From assembly GCA_964614415.1 (NCBI GenBank), contig CAZTLE010000002.1, forward strand, positions 12,434-76,433: DNA of 64,000 nt, given 5' to 3'. Origin of the DNA: CAZTLE01 sp964614415. GTDB lineage: Bacteria; Bacteroidota; Bacteroidia; Flavobacteriales; Flavobacteriaceae. Below the pieces are notes generated by a model that was not told the DNA's origin, made no database searches, and saw only the letters and a program-made list of their open reading frames with translations. Shown here one piece after another: positions 16,508 through 24,768 of this stretch (position 1 is the first letter of the stretch; every line of letters starts with the position of its first letter). The position numbers and the translations under genes are program-made.

Positions 16508-17197
16508 CTATTTGATGGTCACATTGGTGAAAAAAAGCTCGAAACCTCCGGTACTGTCGCGGTGCATTTTGGCAAAGTGGATTCCGTTTTGAGTGGTGTG
16601 GTCTTCCCAGGTATTAGTCATGGTGGGAATGCTATCATTTCCTTCGCGGAAAACCCATTCATGGATCTTGAATTCCGAGTCATAGTAGAAATCGTAAGCA
16701 TCTCCGGGTGTATATCCGCCACTGGGGCCATAGGTTATGGTTAACCTGTTAAGCGTGTCCTGAGAAATAGGAGCAAGGACATTCTCTTCTTCGGAGAAGG
16801 ACGTTCCTTCATCCCAAACCAGATTGAACGGGGCCAAAAGCCAGTACTTGTCATTGATGAATCCGGCGTCAGCGCGCTGCGTCAAACTGTCAATATTACT
16901 GCGATTGTAGGAAACCGTATCTCCGGCCATGATCATAGTAACATCTCCTGTCTTGGGTTTCCAGATCCAGCCGCGTTCAAAATTTCTATTGGGACGTTTC
17001 ACATTGAACGTAAATTGAACTTCGGTAACATTATCCCAATTCTCATACCCATAGGCATTGGCAATGGCTTCTGCCGTGCTGAGTTCCCTTGACTCGGGAA
17101 CATCCACCTCTGATTCTGAATTTTCGATGGTTTTGGCGTCATTTTTACAGCTAATGACCGCAAGGCCTAAACATAACAAAAGGAGTGTGGTTCTCAT
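16508..17197 (-). CDS. Putative lipoprotein, possibly DUF6503 type
   Basis: A 229-residue protein with a signal peptide and lipobox (LAVISC, Cys17). After an acidic linker (ESEVDVPESRELST) it is beta-rich: VTEVQFTFNVKR, RGWIWKPKTGDVTM, KYWLLAPFNLVWDEG, VFREGNDSIPTMTNTWED and a C-terminal GFELFFTNVTIK. This pattern of alternating strands with WLLAPF resembles flavobacterial outer-membrane lipoproteins of the DUF6503 sort with a LolA-like barrel. I am not sure of the family name. No catalytic motif. It is separate from the kynurenine operon, with about 109 bp and that operon's promoter between them. Confidence 0.7.
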   Translation of the reverse strand: MRTTLLLLCLGLAVISCKNDAKTIENSESEVDVPESRELSTAEAIANAYGYENWDNVTEVQFTFNVKRPNRNFERGWIWKPKTGDVTMIMAGDTVSYNRSNIDSLTQRADAGFINDKYWLLAPFNLVWDEGTSFSEEENVLAPISQDTLNRLTITYGPSGGYTPGDAYDFYYDSEFKIHEWVFREGNDSIPTMTNTWEDHTTQNGIHFAKMHRDSTGGFELFFTNVTIK

Positions 17198-17268
17198 GGT
17201 TGGAATTTTTTATAAAAGTAACGAAACGGATTTACTTGGAGTTCTTTACTGAAGGCGATTAACACAAA

Positions 17269-17304
17269 ACAAAAAAGCCTCTCTCCAAAAGGAGAAAGGC
17301 CTTG
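17269..17304 (-). terminator. Terminator after the cupredoxin-like gene
   Basis: AAGGCCTTTCTCC and GGAGAGAGGCTT pair (one mismatch, read on the minus strand) around TTTT, followed by a T-run. It lies 25 bp after the stop of the gene at 17329-17703. Confidence 0.75.
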
Positions 17305-17328
17305 ATAAAAAATGCTTGACTGAAAGTC

Positions 17329-17703
17329 CTACTGGACGATCAGTGTATATTGGGGAGTGGGATTCAGTGGGCAGAAGTACACGTACTCGCCTTTTTCAAG
17401 GGTCACTTCTTTGGACGTTTCTTTAGTGTTGTTGGCCACAGGGCTGGTCACATAGGCACTTTTGATGTGCGCATCAGGATTGCTCTTGGGTGCTAATACG
17501 AATCCTACATTATGACCAACGTTGTTGTTGGCGATCTCAAAAACGTAGGTTCCCGGCTTTAACGTAAGTTGCTTTTGGGTAAATTCTCCCTTTGTTTGTT
17601 CAAGAGAAACGGTTTTTGTTTCCTTGGCCATCATTTTGTCCTGGGCGTTGGCCGTAGCGAACACACCGAAAATCATTATTAATAGTACTGCAATCTTTTT
17701 CAT
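17329..17703 (-). CDS. Cupredoxin-fold secreted protein with incomplete copper site
   Basis: A 124-residue exported protein: signal peptide (residues 1-20, ending TANAQ) and a single cupredoxin-like beta domain. The pseudoazurin-type ligand segment VGHNVGF supplies one His, and KGEYVYFCPLNPTPQYTLIV supplies the Cys. In a canonical type 1 copper loop the Cys is followed by a His and then a Met; here those positions are occupied by Asn and by a PTPQY segment, so two of four ligands are missing. It may bind copper weakly, bind another metal or none. It is monocistronic with its own terminator. Confidence 0.8.
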   Translation of the reverse strand: MKKIAVLLIMIFGVFATANAQDKMMAKETKTVSLEQTKGEFTQKQLTLKPGTYVFEIANNNVGHNVGFVLAPKSNPDAHIKSAYVTSPVANNTKETSKEVTLEKGEYVYFCPLNPTPQYTLIVQ

Positions 17704-17843
17704 GTTGAGTTATTTTAGATTAGACGTTTACTTTTTTTGACAGTACAAAGATGCGACCGAAGAGAGGTGGCGCTATTGTGTTTTTTTCCCGATGACTTGT
17801 CATTCTTTCCTTGAAGAAGTTTATTTTTAGCAAAAAGACCGGA

Positions 17844-18644
17844 ATGGACCTGAATAAAGCGTTCGAAACCAACAGAGAGACCTGGAATAAGAAAGTGGCG
17901 ATTCATGCCGAAGGCGATTTTTACAATATGGAGGCCTTCAGGAATGGAGCTTCTTCTCTGAATGAGTTCGAGTTGAACGCCCTTGGCGATGTGAATAACA
18001 AAAGCTTACTTCATTTGCAATGTCACTTTGGACAGGACACGCTCAGTTGGAGCAGGATGGGGGCCCGATGCACCGGAATTGATATTTCTGATAAGGCCAT
18101 CGCCCTGGCTAAGCAATTAAGCGGTGAACTGGACCTGGAAGCAGATTTTGTATGCTGCAATGTGCTTGACACTTCAAGGCATGTTTCTGAGACCTTCGAT
18201 ATTGTGTTTACCAGTTATGGTACCATCGGTTGGCTTCCCGACCTGAAGCCCTGGGCTCAAATGATCTATGAACGTCTAAAACCCGGAGGGGTCTTCTACA
18301 TTGTGGAATTCCATCCTATCGTTTGGATGTTCGATTATACCGGTTCTAAGCCGGAAATGATCTATGGATACGATCAACAAGAGGCCATTTACGAAGAATA
18401 CGAAGGTACTTATGCCGATACCTCGGCCAATATAGTGAGTAAGGAATACGGCTGGAACCACGGTTTGGGAGAAGTGGTTACGACACTTACCGAAGCAGGG
18501 CTTCACATTGAGTTTCTAAAGGAGCATCCGGTTTCACCCTACAATGTTTTTCCCGGACTTGAGCAAAACGAAAAAGGGATGTACTTTCTGCCCAAAGGAC
18601 TCTATCCCTTACTTTTCGAGATCAAGGCAACAAAAAACGGCTGA
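17844..18644 (+). CDS. Class I SAM-dependent methyltransferase
   Basis: A 266-residue protein from the ATG at 17844 (MDLNKAFETNRETWN). The extra 11 codons to 17811 are not needed. It has the SAM motif region LLHLQCHFGQDTLSWSRMGA with a following acidic strand end (TGIDISDKAI), and a post-motif segment FDIVFTSYGTIGWL. The LHLQCHFGQDTLS form is characteristic of an uncharacterised bacterial methyltransferase group; the substrate is unknown. A promoter-like TTG and TTATTTTTAG lie just upstream but are only a partial match. Its stop codon sits inside a terminator stem shared with the convergent msrA. Confidence 0.85.
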   Translation: MDLNKAFETNRETWNKKVAIHAEGDFYNMEAFRNGASSLNEFELNALGDVNNKSLLHLQCHFGQDTLSWSRMGARCTGIDISDKAIALAKQLSGELDLEADFVCCNVLDTSRHVSETFDIVFTSYGTIGWLPDLKPWAQMIYERLKPGGVFYIVEFHPIVWMFDYTGSKPEMIYGYDQQEAIYEEYEGTYADTSANIVSKEYGWNHGLGEVVTTLTEAGLHIEFLKEHPVSPYNVFPGLEQNEKGMYFLPKGLYPLLFEIKATKNG

Positions 18645-18660
18645 TTTCTCAGCCGTTTCT
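18634..18660. terminator. Bidirectional terminator overlapping the methyltransferase stop codon
   Basis: Perfect 10-bp arms AAACGGCTGA (18635-18644) and TCAGCCGTTT (18649-18658) around TTTC, with an A-run before and T-rich sequence after. The TGA at the end of the left arm is the stop codon of the upstream gene. Confidence 0.75.
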
Positions 18661-18662
18661 AT

Positions 18663-19346
18663 TTAGTGTTCTGTACTGTCTTTTAACAAGTGAGGAAATT
18701 TCTTCTGAAAGCGCTTTAGGCGTGGTACCGATATGTTTTGAATATAAGGATGGTTCGGATTGCGCTTCTCAAAGTCCTGATGATAGGCTTCACCAACCCA
18801 GAATTTCTGGAACGGTAAAACCTGAGCCGCCACTTTGTCCCCGCCCAGTTCTTCGTTGATCGCGGCAATTTTTTCCTCTATGATCTGTTTTTGCTCGTCA
18901 TTCTGGTAGAAAACGATCGATCGGTACTGTGAACCGTAATCAGGTCCCTGTCCGTTTACCTGTGTCACATTTTGGGAGCCGAAATAAACATCTACCAGAT
19001 CATTAAAACTAATCACAGAGGGATCGTAGATAATCTCAACTGCTTCGGCATGTCCGGTACGTCCGGTGTTGCTGGACTGATAAGTAGGGTTCTCGGTATG
19101 TCCACCGCTGTATCCCGAAATAGATTCCTTAACGCCTTTTACACTTTCGTAGACGGCTTCAACACACCAAAAACAACCACTGGCGAAGTACGCTCTGGCA
19201 TATCCGTCGGTGCTCTCAACCTGAACGGGTGTAAGTTCCTTTTGTGCCAATGCTTCGGCATCTTTATTTTTTTTGTTGGACGGTTGGCATGCTGCAGGGA
19301 TTCCCGCCAGGACGGCAAGAATTAATAACACACTGTACTTTTTCAT
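18663..19346 (-). CDS. msrA: Peptide-methionine (S)-S-oxide reductase MsrA, lipoprotein form
   Basis: A 227-residue protein from the ATG at 19346. The N-terminus is a lipoprotein signal (lipobox IPAAC, Cys20). The MsrA domain has the catalytic GCFWC motif (Cys58) and the downstream YGSQYRS and AEAVEI segments. It reduces S-methionine sulfoxide in proteins or free methionine; here it is likely anchored in the periplasm rather than in the cytosol. The alternative ATG four codons upstream (19358) gives the same signal peptide. The Cys-rich C-terminal recycling residues seen in some MsrA proteins are not obvious. Confidence 0.92.
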   Translation of the reverse strand: MKKYSVLLILAVLAGIPAACQPSNKKNKDAEALAQKELTPVQVESTDGYARAYFASGCFWCVEAVYESVKGVKESISGYSGGHTENPTYQSSNTGRTGHAEAVEIIYDPSVISFNDLVDVYFGSQNVTQVNGQGPDYGSQYRSIVFYQNDEQKQIIEEKIAAINEELGGDKVAAQVLPFQKFWVGEAYHQDFEKRNPNHPYIQNISVPRLKRFQKKFPHLLKDSTEH

Positions 19347-19414
19347 TTTTATCTGCAATTTATGTAGTTGGAAATTGGGTCGTGAATAGCCTTATTTCCT
19401 TTCATAAAAATACG

Positions 19415-19443
19415 AAAAAAGCCCTCAAAAACTGAGGGCTTTC
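19415..19443 (-). terminator. Terminator after the coiled-coil/Nif3 genes
   Basis: GCCCTCA (19421-19427) and TGAGGGC (19433-19439) form a 7-bp stem; on the minus strand it is followed by a six-T run. It lies 23 bp after the stop of the gene at 19466. Confidence 0.75.
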
Positions 19444-19465
19444 TATTTCGGTATATTCTGAAATT

Positions 19466-20248
19466 CTATTTCAACTTTGCAAAAAGCGTTTCCATTTTTT
19501 CACGCTCTTCGCGTGCAAGATCGGGATCCACAAGGATACGACCACTGTGTTCATCGGTAATGATCTTCTTGCGAGCTGCGATCTCCATCTGAACTTGTGG
19601 TGGGATGGTAAAGAATGAACCTCCGGAAGCACCACGTTCAACGGCCACTACTGCGAGTCCGTTCTTAACGTTAGAACGAATGCGCTTGTAGGCATTTACC
19701 AAACGCTCTTCGATCTTCTTCTCGTAGTTAGTAGATTCTTTGATGAGTGATTGCTCCTCTTTATCCGTTTCAGCCAGGATCTCATCCAGTTCGCTGCGCT
19801 TGTGCTTTAGGTGCTCTTCGCGCTCCTTGAGACGGTCTTTGGTTTCTTCGATCACCTGGTTCTTCTGTTCGATCTGTGCTTTGAATTCCTTTATGTGCTT
19901 TTCAGCCAATTGAATTTCAAGCTCCTGATATTCGATCTCTTTGCTCAACGAGTTGTATTCGCGGTTGTTCCGCACATTGTCTTGCTGAGAAGTATATTTC
20001 TTGATAAGCCCTTTGGCCTCTTCGATCAGGTTTTTCTTATCCTTGATATTGTCTTCAATAACTTCGAGGTCGGTATTGAGTTTTTCAAGGCGGGTGTTCA
20101 TTCCGGCAACTTCATCTTCCAGGTCCTCCACTTCCAAAGGAAGCTCACCACGTACGTTTCGTATTTCATCAATACGGGAGTCAATCAATTGAAGATCAAA
20201 CAGCGCCCTTAGTTTCTCTTCGATTGTTATTTCTTTTTTTGCAGCCAT
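19466..20248 (-). CDS. Coiled-coil protein of the C4-type zinc-ribbon (CdsZ) family lacking the cysteines
   Basis: A 260-residue protein. Residues 10-185 are a long Glu/Lys-rich coiled coil; the C-terminal region aligns with the zinc ribbon of the family. The usual CxxC pairs are missing: the region reads RGASGGSFFTIPPQ and later TDEHSGRILVDPD, where related bacterial proteins have Cys at the Ala/Ser and His/Ser positions. I infer the metal site is lost while the fold (IPPQ, GRILVD) is kept. Members are suggested to bind nucleic acid; the function is unsettled. The neighbour Nif3 lies 3 bp upstream, a pairing conserved across many bacteria. Confidence 0.8.
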   Translation of the reverse strand: MAAKKEITIEEKLRALFDLQLIDSRIDEIRNVRGELPLEVEDLEDEVAGMNTRLEKLNTDLEVIEDNIKDKKNLIEEAKGLIKKYTSQQDNVRNNREYNSLSKEIEYQELEIQLAEKHIKEFKAQIEQKNQVIEETKDRLKEREEHLKHKRSELDEILAETDKEEQSLIKESTNYEKKIEERLVNAYKRIRSNVKNGLAVVAVERGASGGSFFTIPPQVQMEIAARKKIITDEHSGRILVDPDLAREEREKMETLFAKLK

Positions 20249-20251
20249 AGG

Positions 20252-21367
20252 TTACAAATATGTAATAGGATTGGTGTTTATTCGCGATAAAACGACCTTA
20301 CTTCCCGGTAAGGCAGGTGCAAAATTAGTGATTTTTTCCTTAAGGAAGGAAACTAACAGGTCTTTTGTGTACTGCTCGCTCTCATAATGACCAATGTCGG
20401 TCAATAAAATCGTGTTTTCGGCCCTAAAAAAATCATGGTATTTGAGGTCTGAAGTCACATAGGCAGCCGCACCGGCACCGATGGCCGCTCCAATGGCAAA
20501 GCTACCGCTGCCGCCAAGTACCGCTACTTTCGAGATCTCCTTACCCAGTAATTGTGAGTGTCGCACACATCCCGCCTGCATGGTCTTCTTGACAAATTGG
20601 AGGAAGTCTTCCTCTTTCATAGGGGATTCCAACGTCCCGATCATTCCCATGCCTATATGCTGATTCGTATTTTCGAGGGTGGTAACTTCATAGGCTACTT
20701 CTTCGTACGGATGTGCTTTGAACAAGGCGTTAAGCACGTTGCTTTTCAGGTGTTTCCGGAAAGTGACACCTATTTGTACCTCTTCTTCGTAATGCGTAGT
20801 GCCGGCTTCACCGATAGTAGGGTTGGAGTCTTCATTTCCTTCAAAGCTGCCCAAACCCTCAATATTGAAGCTGCAATTTTGGTAGTTGCCTATATTTCCG
20901 GCTCCGGCATCGAACAGTGCCTGTCTTACCGAAGCGGCACTATCCTTGGGTGCAAAGGTGATGAGCTTTTGAATGGTCCCGGGCTTGGTGATAAGCACAG
21001 ACCGATTGGTAAGCCCGAGCTTCTCACAGATCATGGCATTCACCCCGTTCCACGCGTTGTCGAGAGCTGTATGAATAGCGAATATGGAAATGTCGTGCTT
21101 GATGGCCTTGGCTACCACGCGCTCAACGTAGGTCTTGCCCGTAATCTTTTTGAGTCCTGAGAAGATAATGGGGTGAAAGCTCACTATGAGATTGCAGCCT
21201 TCGGAAATGGCTTCATCAACGACCGACTCCAGCGTATCAAGCGTAACCAATATCCCGGTTACTTCCTGCTGAGCATCACCCACCAGAAGGCCTGTGTTAT
21301 CAAAATCTTCGGAATAGGAAAGCGGAGCTAGTTCCTCCAACAATTGCATGACCTCTCGTACCTTCAT
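20252..21367 (-). CDS. Nif3-like dinuclear metal centre protein
   Basis: A 371-residue protein from the ATG at 21367 (MKVREVMQLLEELAPLSYSEDFDNTGLLVGD), quoted here only in part; the upstream ATG at 21415 would add 16 residues of no homology type. Two Nif3 halves are visible: the N-terminal metal-binding part with VSFHPIIFSGLKKI and the C-terminal part with DIGHYESEQYTKD. Between them (about residues 120-235) lies the CutA/PII-like inserted domain of the long form, ending in AHPYEEVAYEVTTLEN. The family forms hexameric toroids; GTP cyclohydrolase activity is debated, and the role is uncertain. Confidence 0.9.
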   Translation of the reverse strand: MKVREVMQLLEELAPLSYSEDFDNTGLLVGDAQQEVTGILVTLDTLESVVDEAISEGCNLIVSFHPIIFSGLKKITGKTYVERVVAKAIKHDISIFAIHTALDNAWNGVNAMICEKLGLTNRSVLITKPGTIQKLITFAPKDSAASVRQALFDAGAGNIGNYQNCSFNIEGLGSFEGNEDSNPTIGEAGTTHYEEEVQIGVTFRKHLKSNVLNALFKAHPYEEVAYEVTTLENTNQHIGMGMIGTLESPMKEEDFLQFVKKTMQAGCVRHSQLLGKEISKVAVLGGSGSFAIGAAIGAGAAAYVTSDLKYHDFFRAENTILLTDIGHYESEQYTKDLLVSFLKEKITNFAPALPGSKVVLSRINTNPITYL

Positions 21368-21469
21368 GGATTGTATTTTGGGGTAAAGATAGTAGTTTAT
21401 CAATTTTATGTGCATCTTTGACCGTGCCCAGAGGCCCGTGACGTGGATCGAATTTTATACTTTCGCGAT

Positions 21470-22474
21470 ATGCCCGACTTCCGTAAGCTCCTGTTTCCCT
21501 TTTCCGTTTTGTACGACGGAATAACGGCACTGCGTAATTATGCATATGATAATGGCATCCTGTCCAGTACGTCATATGACGTTCCGGTAATCTGTGTTGG
21601 GAATCTTTCCGTGGGCGGTACCGGTAAATCTCCCATGATCGAATATCTGGTTAATCTCCTGAAGCAAGACCACAAAGTAGCTGTTCTAAGCAGGGGGTAT
21701 GGTCGTAAGACAAGCGGTTATCTCGAGGTGAAAACCGATCATACCGCCAGAGAGGTTGGAGACGAGCCGTTGCAAATCAAACGGAATTTTCCCAAGGTCA
21801 TGGTTGCCGTTTGCGGGGATCGCCGACAGGGCATAGAAAGACTCAAACCAAATGCGGATATAATTCTTTTGGATGATGCCTTCCAGCATCGGCGTGTTGC
21901 GGCTTCTCTGAATATACTTCTTACCAGCTATCACAACCTGTTCATCAACGATCTGCTTCTTCCTGCCGGAAATCTGAGGGAATCTCGCAAGGGAATGAAG
22001 AGAGCCGATTGCATTGTGGTGACCAAGTGTCCGGAGGGAGTGGCCTATGCCAAACTTCAGGAAATACAACTGGCATTGCGCATTCAGTCGCATCAAAGAA
22101 TTTATTTTTCGAAAATAGGTTACGATTCACTGATATACGGTATTTCAGAAACACAGCCACTGGATTACCTCCTGGACAAACCGTTTACCCTCGTTACCGG
22201 AATTGCTAATCCCAAACCCCTGGTGGAGTTCTTAAAGGGAAAACACTTCAGGTTCGATCATATGAAATTTCAGGACCACCACTCCTTCTCTGATTCAGAA
22301 ATAGAAAAGATGAAGGAAAAGGACATCATTCTTACCACCCAGAAAGACTTTATGCGATTAAAGGACCGATTGGAAAAGTTTGCTTTCTACTACCTGCCGA
22401 TAAAAACCATTGTTCTGAACAGGCAGGAGCCTTTCTTTCAAAAGTATATTTTAGAAAAGATTGAGGAGCACTAA
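21470..22474 (+). CDS. lpxK: Tetraacyldisaccharide 4'-kinase
   Basis: A 334-residue membrane-associated kinase of lipid A biosynthesis. It has the Walker A-like loop GNLSVGGTGKSP and the DDAFQHR motif of LpxK. It phosphorylates the 4' position of the lipid A disaccharide precursor at the inner membrane. The ATG at 21470 is preferred to 21443 because family members begin close to the amphipathic helix (LLFPFSVLYDGITALRN). It is divergent from nif3 and its 3' end overlaps the hybrid kinase gene by 4 bp, tail to tail. Confidence 0.93.
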   Translation: MPDFRKLLFPFSVLYDGITALRNYAYDNGILSSTSYDVPVICVGNLSVGGTGKSPMIEYLVNLLKQDHKVAVLSRGYGRKTSGYLEVKTDHTAREVGDEPLQIKRNFPKVMVAVCGDRRQGIERLKPNADIILLDDAFQHRRVAASLNILLTSYHNLFINDLLLPAGNLRESRKGMKRADCIVVTKCPEGVAYAKLQEIQLALRIQSHQRIYFSKIGYDSLIYGISETQPLDYLLDKPFTLVTGIANPKPLVEFLKGKHFRFDHMKFQDHHSFSDSEIEKMKEKDIILTTQKDFMRLKDRLEKFAFYYLPIKTIVLNRQEPFFQKYILEKIEEH

Positions 22475-24732
22475 TTGCTCACGGGAAGTTTCCGGTTCTC
22501 GAGCGTACGATAGATCTTCTCGAAGAACTCTTCTGTTTTGAAGGGCTTTGGAATGATCTCATTGAAACCGGCACGGTAGAAATCGTCCAGATTCTCATCA
22601 ATGGTAACCGCGGTAAGAGCGATGATAGGTATTTGTTTGTCGAATTCTCTGATCTTCTGTGTCGCCTGAATACCACTAATACCGGGCATGTGGATGTCCA
22701 TCAGGATCACATCGAAGGTGTGCTCCTTCACCAGCTTGATGGCGTCCATTCCATTATCGGCCACCATACACTTCATTTTGTTCTTCTCGAGGATCTTCTT
22801 GGTGATCATCTGGTTGATCTTGTTATCCTCTACGATGAGTATATTTCTGTTTTCAAGCGCTACGTAATCAACGTCATAGATGATGTTTCTCGGATTTTTA
22901 TCCTCTACAAACTCTTCGGAAATATCAAAAGTTATGTCAAACCAAAACTTGGAACCTTTGCCCAGCTGACTCTCCAAATGAATTCTACTGCCCATGAGTT
23001 CCAAAAGGTTCTTAACGATGGACAACCCAAGACCGGTACCTCCGAACTTGCGATTGATCTGCAACGACGCTTGTGAGAAAGTTTCGAAAATACTCTTTTG
23101 CTTCTTCTTGGAAATTCCTACGCCGTTGTCCTCTATTTCAAAATGTAGCTTCACTTTGTTGTGCGACTGATCGATGTTTCGCACCCGGACATACACGTCA
23201 CCGTTCTGAGTAAACTTCACCGAATTTCCAACCAGGTTGATCAGAATCTGGGACAGTTTCAACGGGTCACCTACCAGTTTGTCAGGTATGGTTTCGTCAA
23301 ATTCGAAATGCAGGTTGTTCTTTCGATCTTCGGCAGACTTTCGCAAGGCGATAAGTACGTCGTTGATACGTTTCTTAAGTACGAAGGTCGTTTTCTCGAC
23401 TTCTACCTTGTTGGCCTCAAGTTTGTTGAGGTCAAGAATGTTATTGATAAGCGAAAGCAGGTATTCTCCGGAAAACTTCAAGGAGTTTAAGTGCTCTTTC
23501 TGATCCGGTTTAGGATTCTCCTCCAGTAACAGGTGCGTAAGCCCTGTTACCGCGTACAGTGGCGTTCGAAGTTCGTGTGTGATCGTAGATAAAAACTGCG
23601 CCTTGGCGAGAGATGCCTTTTCCGCTTTTTCCTTGGCCAACTGCAGTTCGTTATTCTTATCCTGCAACAGCTCGTTTGCCTTGGCTCGCAGGTTGTTGTT
23701 TTTGTATAATGACAGGGTAAGCAGTGACAGAATAACAATAAGGGCGATACTCAGCCCGGTAGTCATCTTACCGAAGTTGATAGACTTCTGTTTCTTATCA
23801 ATATCTTCCTTCTGCTCTTCGATGATATTGTTCAGATCTACGATACTCGCTTCGGCTTCGACACCGGTAGAAATAGCCTCAACATATACCTGATAGAGCG
23901 AATCGCGTTTCTTTTCGTACGTCTCAATTAGAGTCTGGGCTTCTCCGAAATTATTGGAGCGTAAAGCGATATGCGAAGCAATACGGTAACTGTCTATCTT
24001 CAGGCGATCGTAACCGTTGAGGTCAATAATGCGGGTCGCATCATCCAATGCACGTTTCGCCTGTCCCAGGGAATTTGGAGTTTGCGACTGATCCAAATGA
24101 AGAATGGCCTCTGCTTTGTTGAGCAATGTAAGGGCCTCCTGACGGGTTAATTCGTAGGTCTGGAATAGTGGGATGGCGGCATCGAAATAATTGACAGCGG
24201 TTTTGTAATTCTGTCTTTTCAGTTCGAGGATTCCAAGCCCCTGTATCACATTAGCCCGATTCCGGTCATCGTTGAGATCGGTGAAAATCCGGTCTGCGTC
24301 TTTCAGATGCTTTTCGGCTCCCTCGAGATCTTCGGTTTGCGTAAGCAATAATCCGTATAGGGTATATGCTTCGCCCAGTTTCTTAGGATCTTTAAGCTCT
24401 TTTATAGCCGCAATGGCTTTTTCGGTTTCCGAAGTTGCCTTATCGTAGTTCTGAAGGATAAAATGCAGTTCGGCGAAATCCAATTGAACTTCGGTGCTTA
24501 AGATCGGGTCTCTAAGGTCTGAGGAAAGGTTGTGCGCTTTATTAAGTGCAACGATCGCATCGTTAAAATTCTGAACAGCGATGGATGACTTAGCCTCGGT
24601 TCTAAATGTCTGAATATCGGCAATAGAATCTCTCCTGGTTTGTTGCGCAAAAATGCCTGAAAAAGACAAAACGCTCACCAGAAGGAGAATAACAATTTTA
24701 TATTTAATGGGGGCTAAATTCATCATTCCCAT
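22471..24732 (-). CDS. TPR-containing hybrid sensor histidine kinase/response regulator
   Basis: A 753-residue protein: signal peptide (about 1-29), an extracytoplasmic stretch of tetratricopeptide repeats (about 40-280), one membrane helix (near 325-345), a coiled coil, a HisKA domain with the phospho-acceptor in THELRTP (about His386), a HATPase_c domain (EDNGVGIS, FGGTGLGLSI), and a C-terminal receiver with Asp in VILMDIHMP (about Asp679) and IVEDNKIN. This is a one-protein phosphorelay with no HPt domain, so transfer to a separate HPt is likely. It follows gap by 36 bp on the same strand. Confidence 0.92.
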   Translation of the reverse strand: MGMMNLAPIKYKIVILLLVSVLSFSGIFAQQTRRDSIADIQTFRTEAKSSIAVQNFNDAIVALNKAHNLSSDLRDPILSTEVQLDFAELHFILQNYDKATSETEKAIAAIKELKDPKKLGEAYTLYGLLLTQTEDLEGAEKHLKDADRIFTDLNDDRNRANVIQGLGILELKRQNYKTAVNYFDAAIPLFQTYELTRQEALTLLNKAEAILHLDQSQTPNSLGQAKRALDDATRIIDLNGYDRLKIDSYRIASHIALRSNNFGEAQTLIETYEKKRDSLYQVYVEAISTGVEAEASIVDLNNIIEEQKEDIDKKQKSINFGKMTTGLSIALIVILSLLTLSLYKNNNLRAKANELLQDKNNELQLAKEKAEKASLAKAQFLSTITHELRTPLYAVTGLTHLLLEENPKPDQKEHLNSLKFSGEYLLSLINNILDLNKLEANKVEVEKTTFVLKKRINDVLIALRKSAEDRKNNLHFEFDETIPDKLVGDPLKLSQILINLVGNSVKFTQNGDVYVRVRNIDQSHNKVKLHFEIEDNGVGISKKKQKSIFETFSQASLQINRKFGGTGLGLSIVKNLLELMGSRIHLESQLGKGSKFWFDITFDISEEFVEDKNPRNIIYDVDYVALENRNILIVEDNKINQMITKKILEKNKMKCMVADNGMDAIKLVKEHTFDVILMDIHMPGISGIQATQKIREFDKQIPIIALTAVTIDENLDDFYRAGFNEIIPKPFKTEEFFEKIYRTLENRKLPVSN

Positions 24733-24768
24733 GTACTTCGGCGATAAATATAGTCATTTCCTCGATAT

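Noticed and set aside
20558..21160. 200-residue open frame opposite nif3
   Set aside because: A shadow of the coding strand; no homology pattern.
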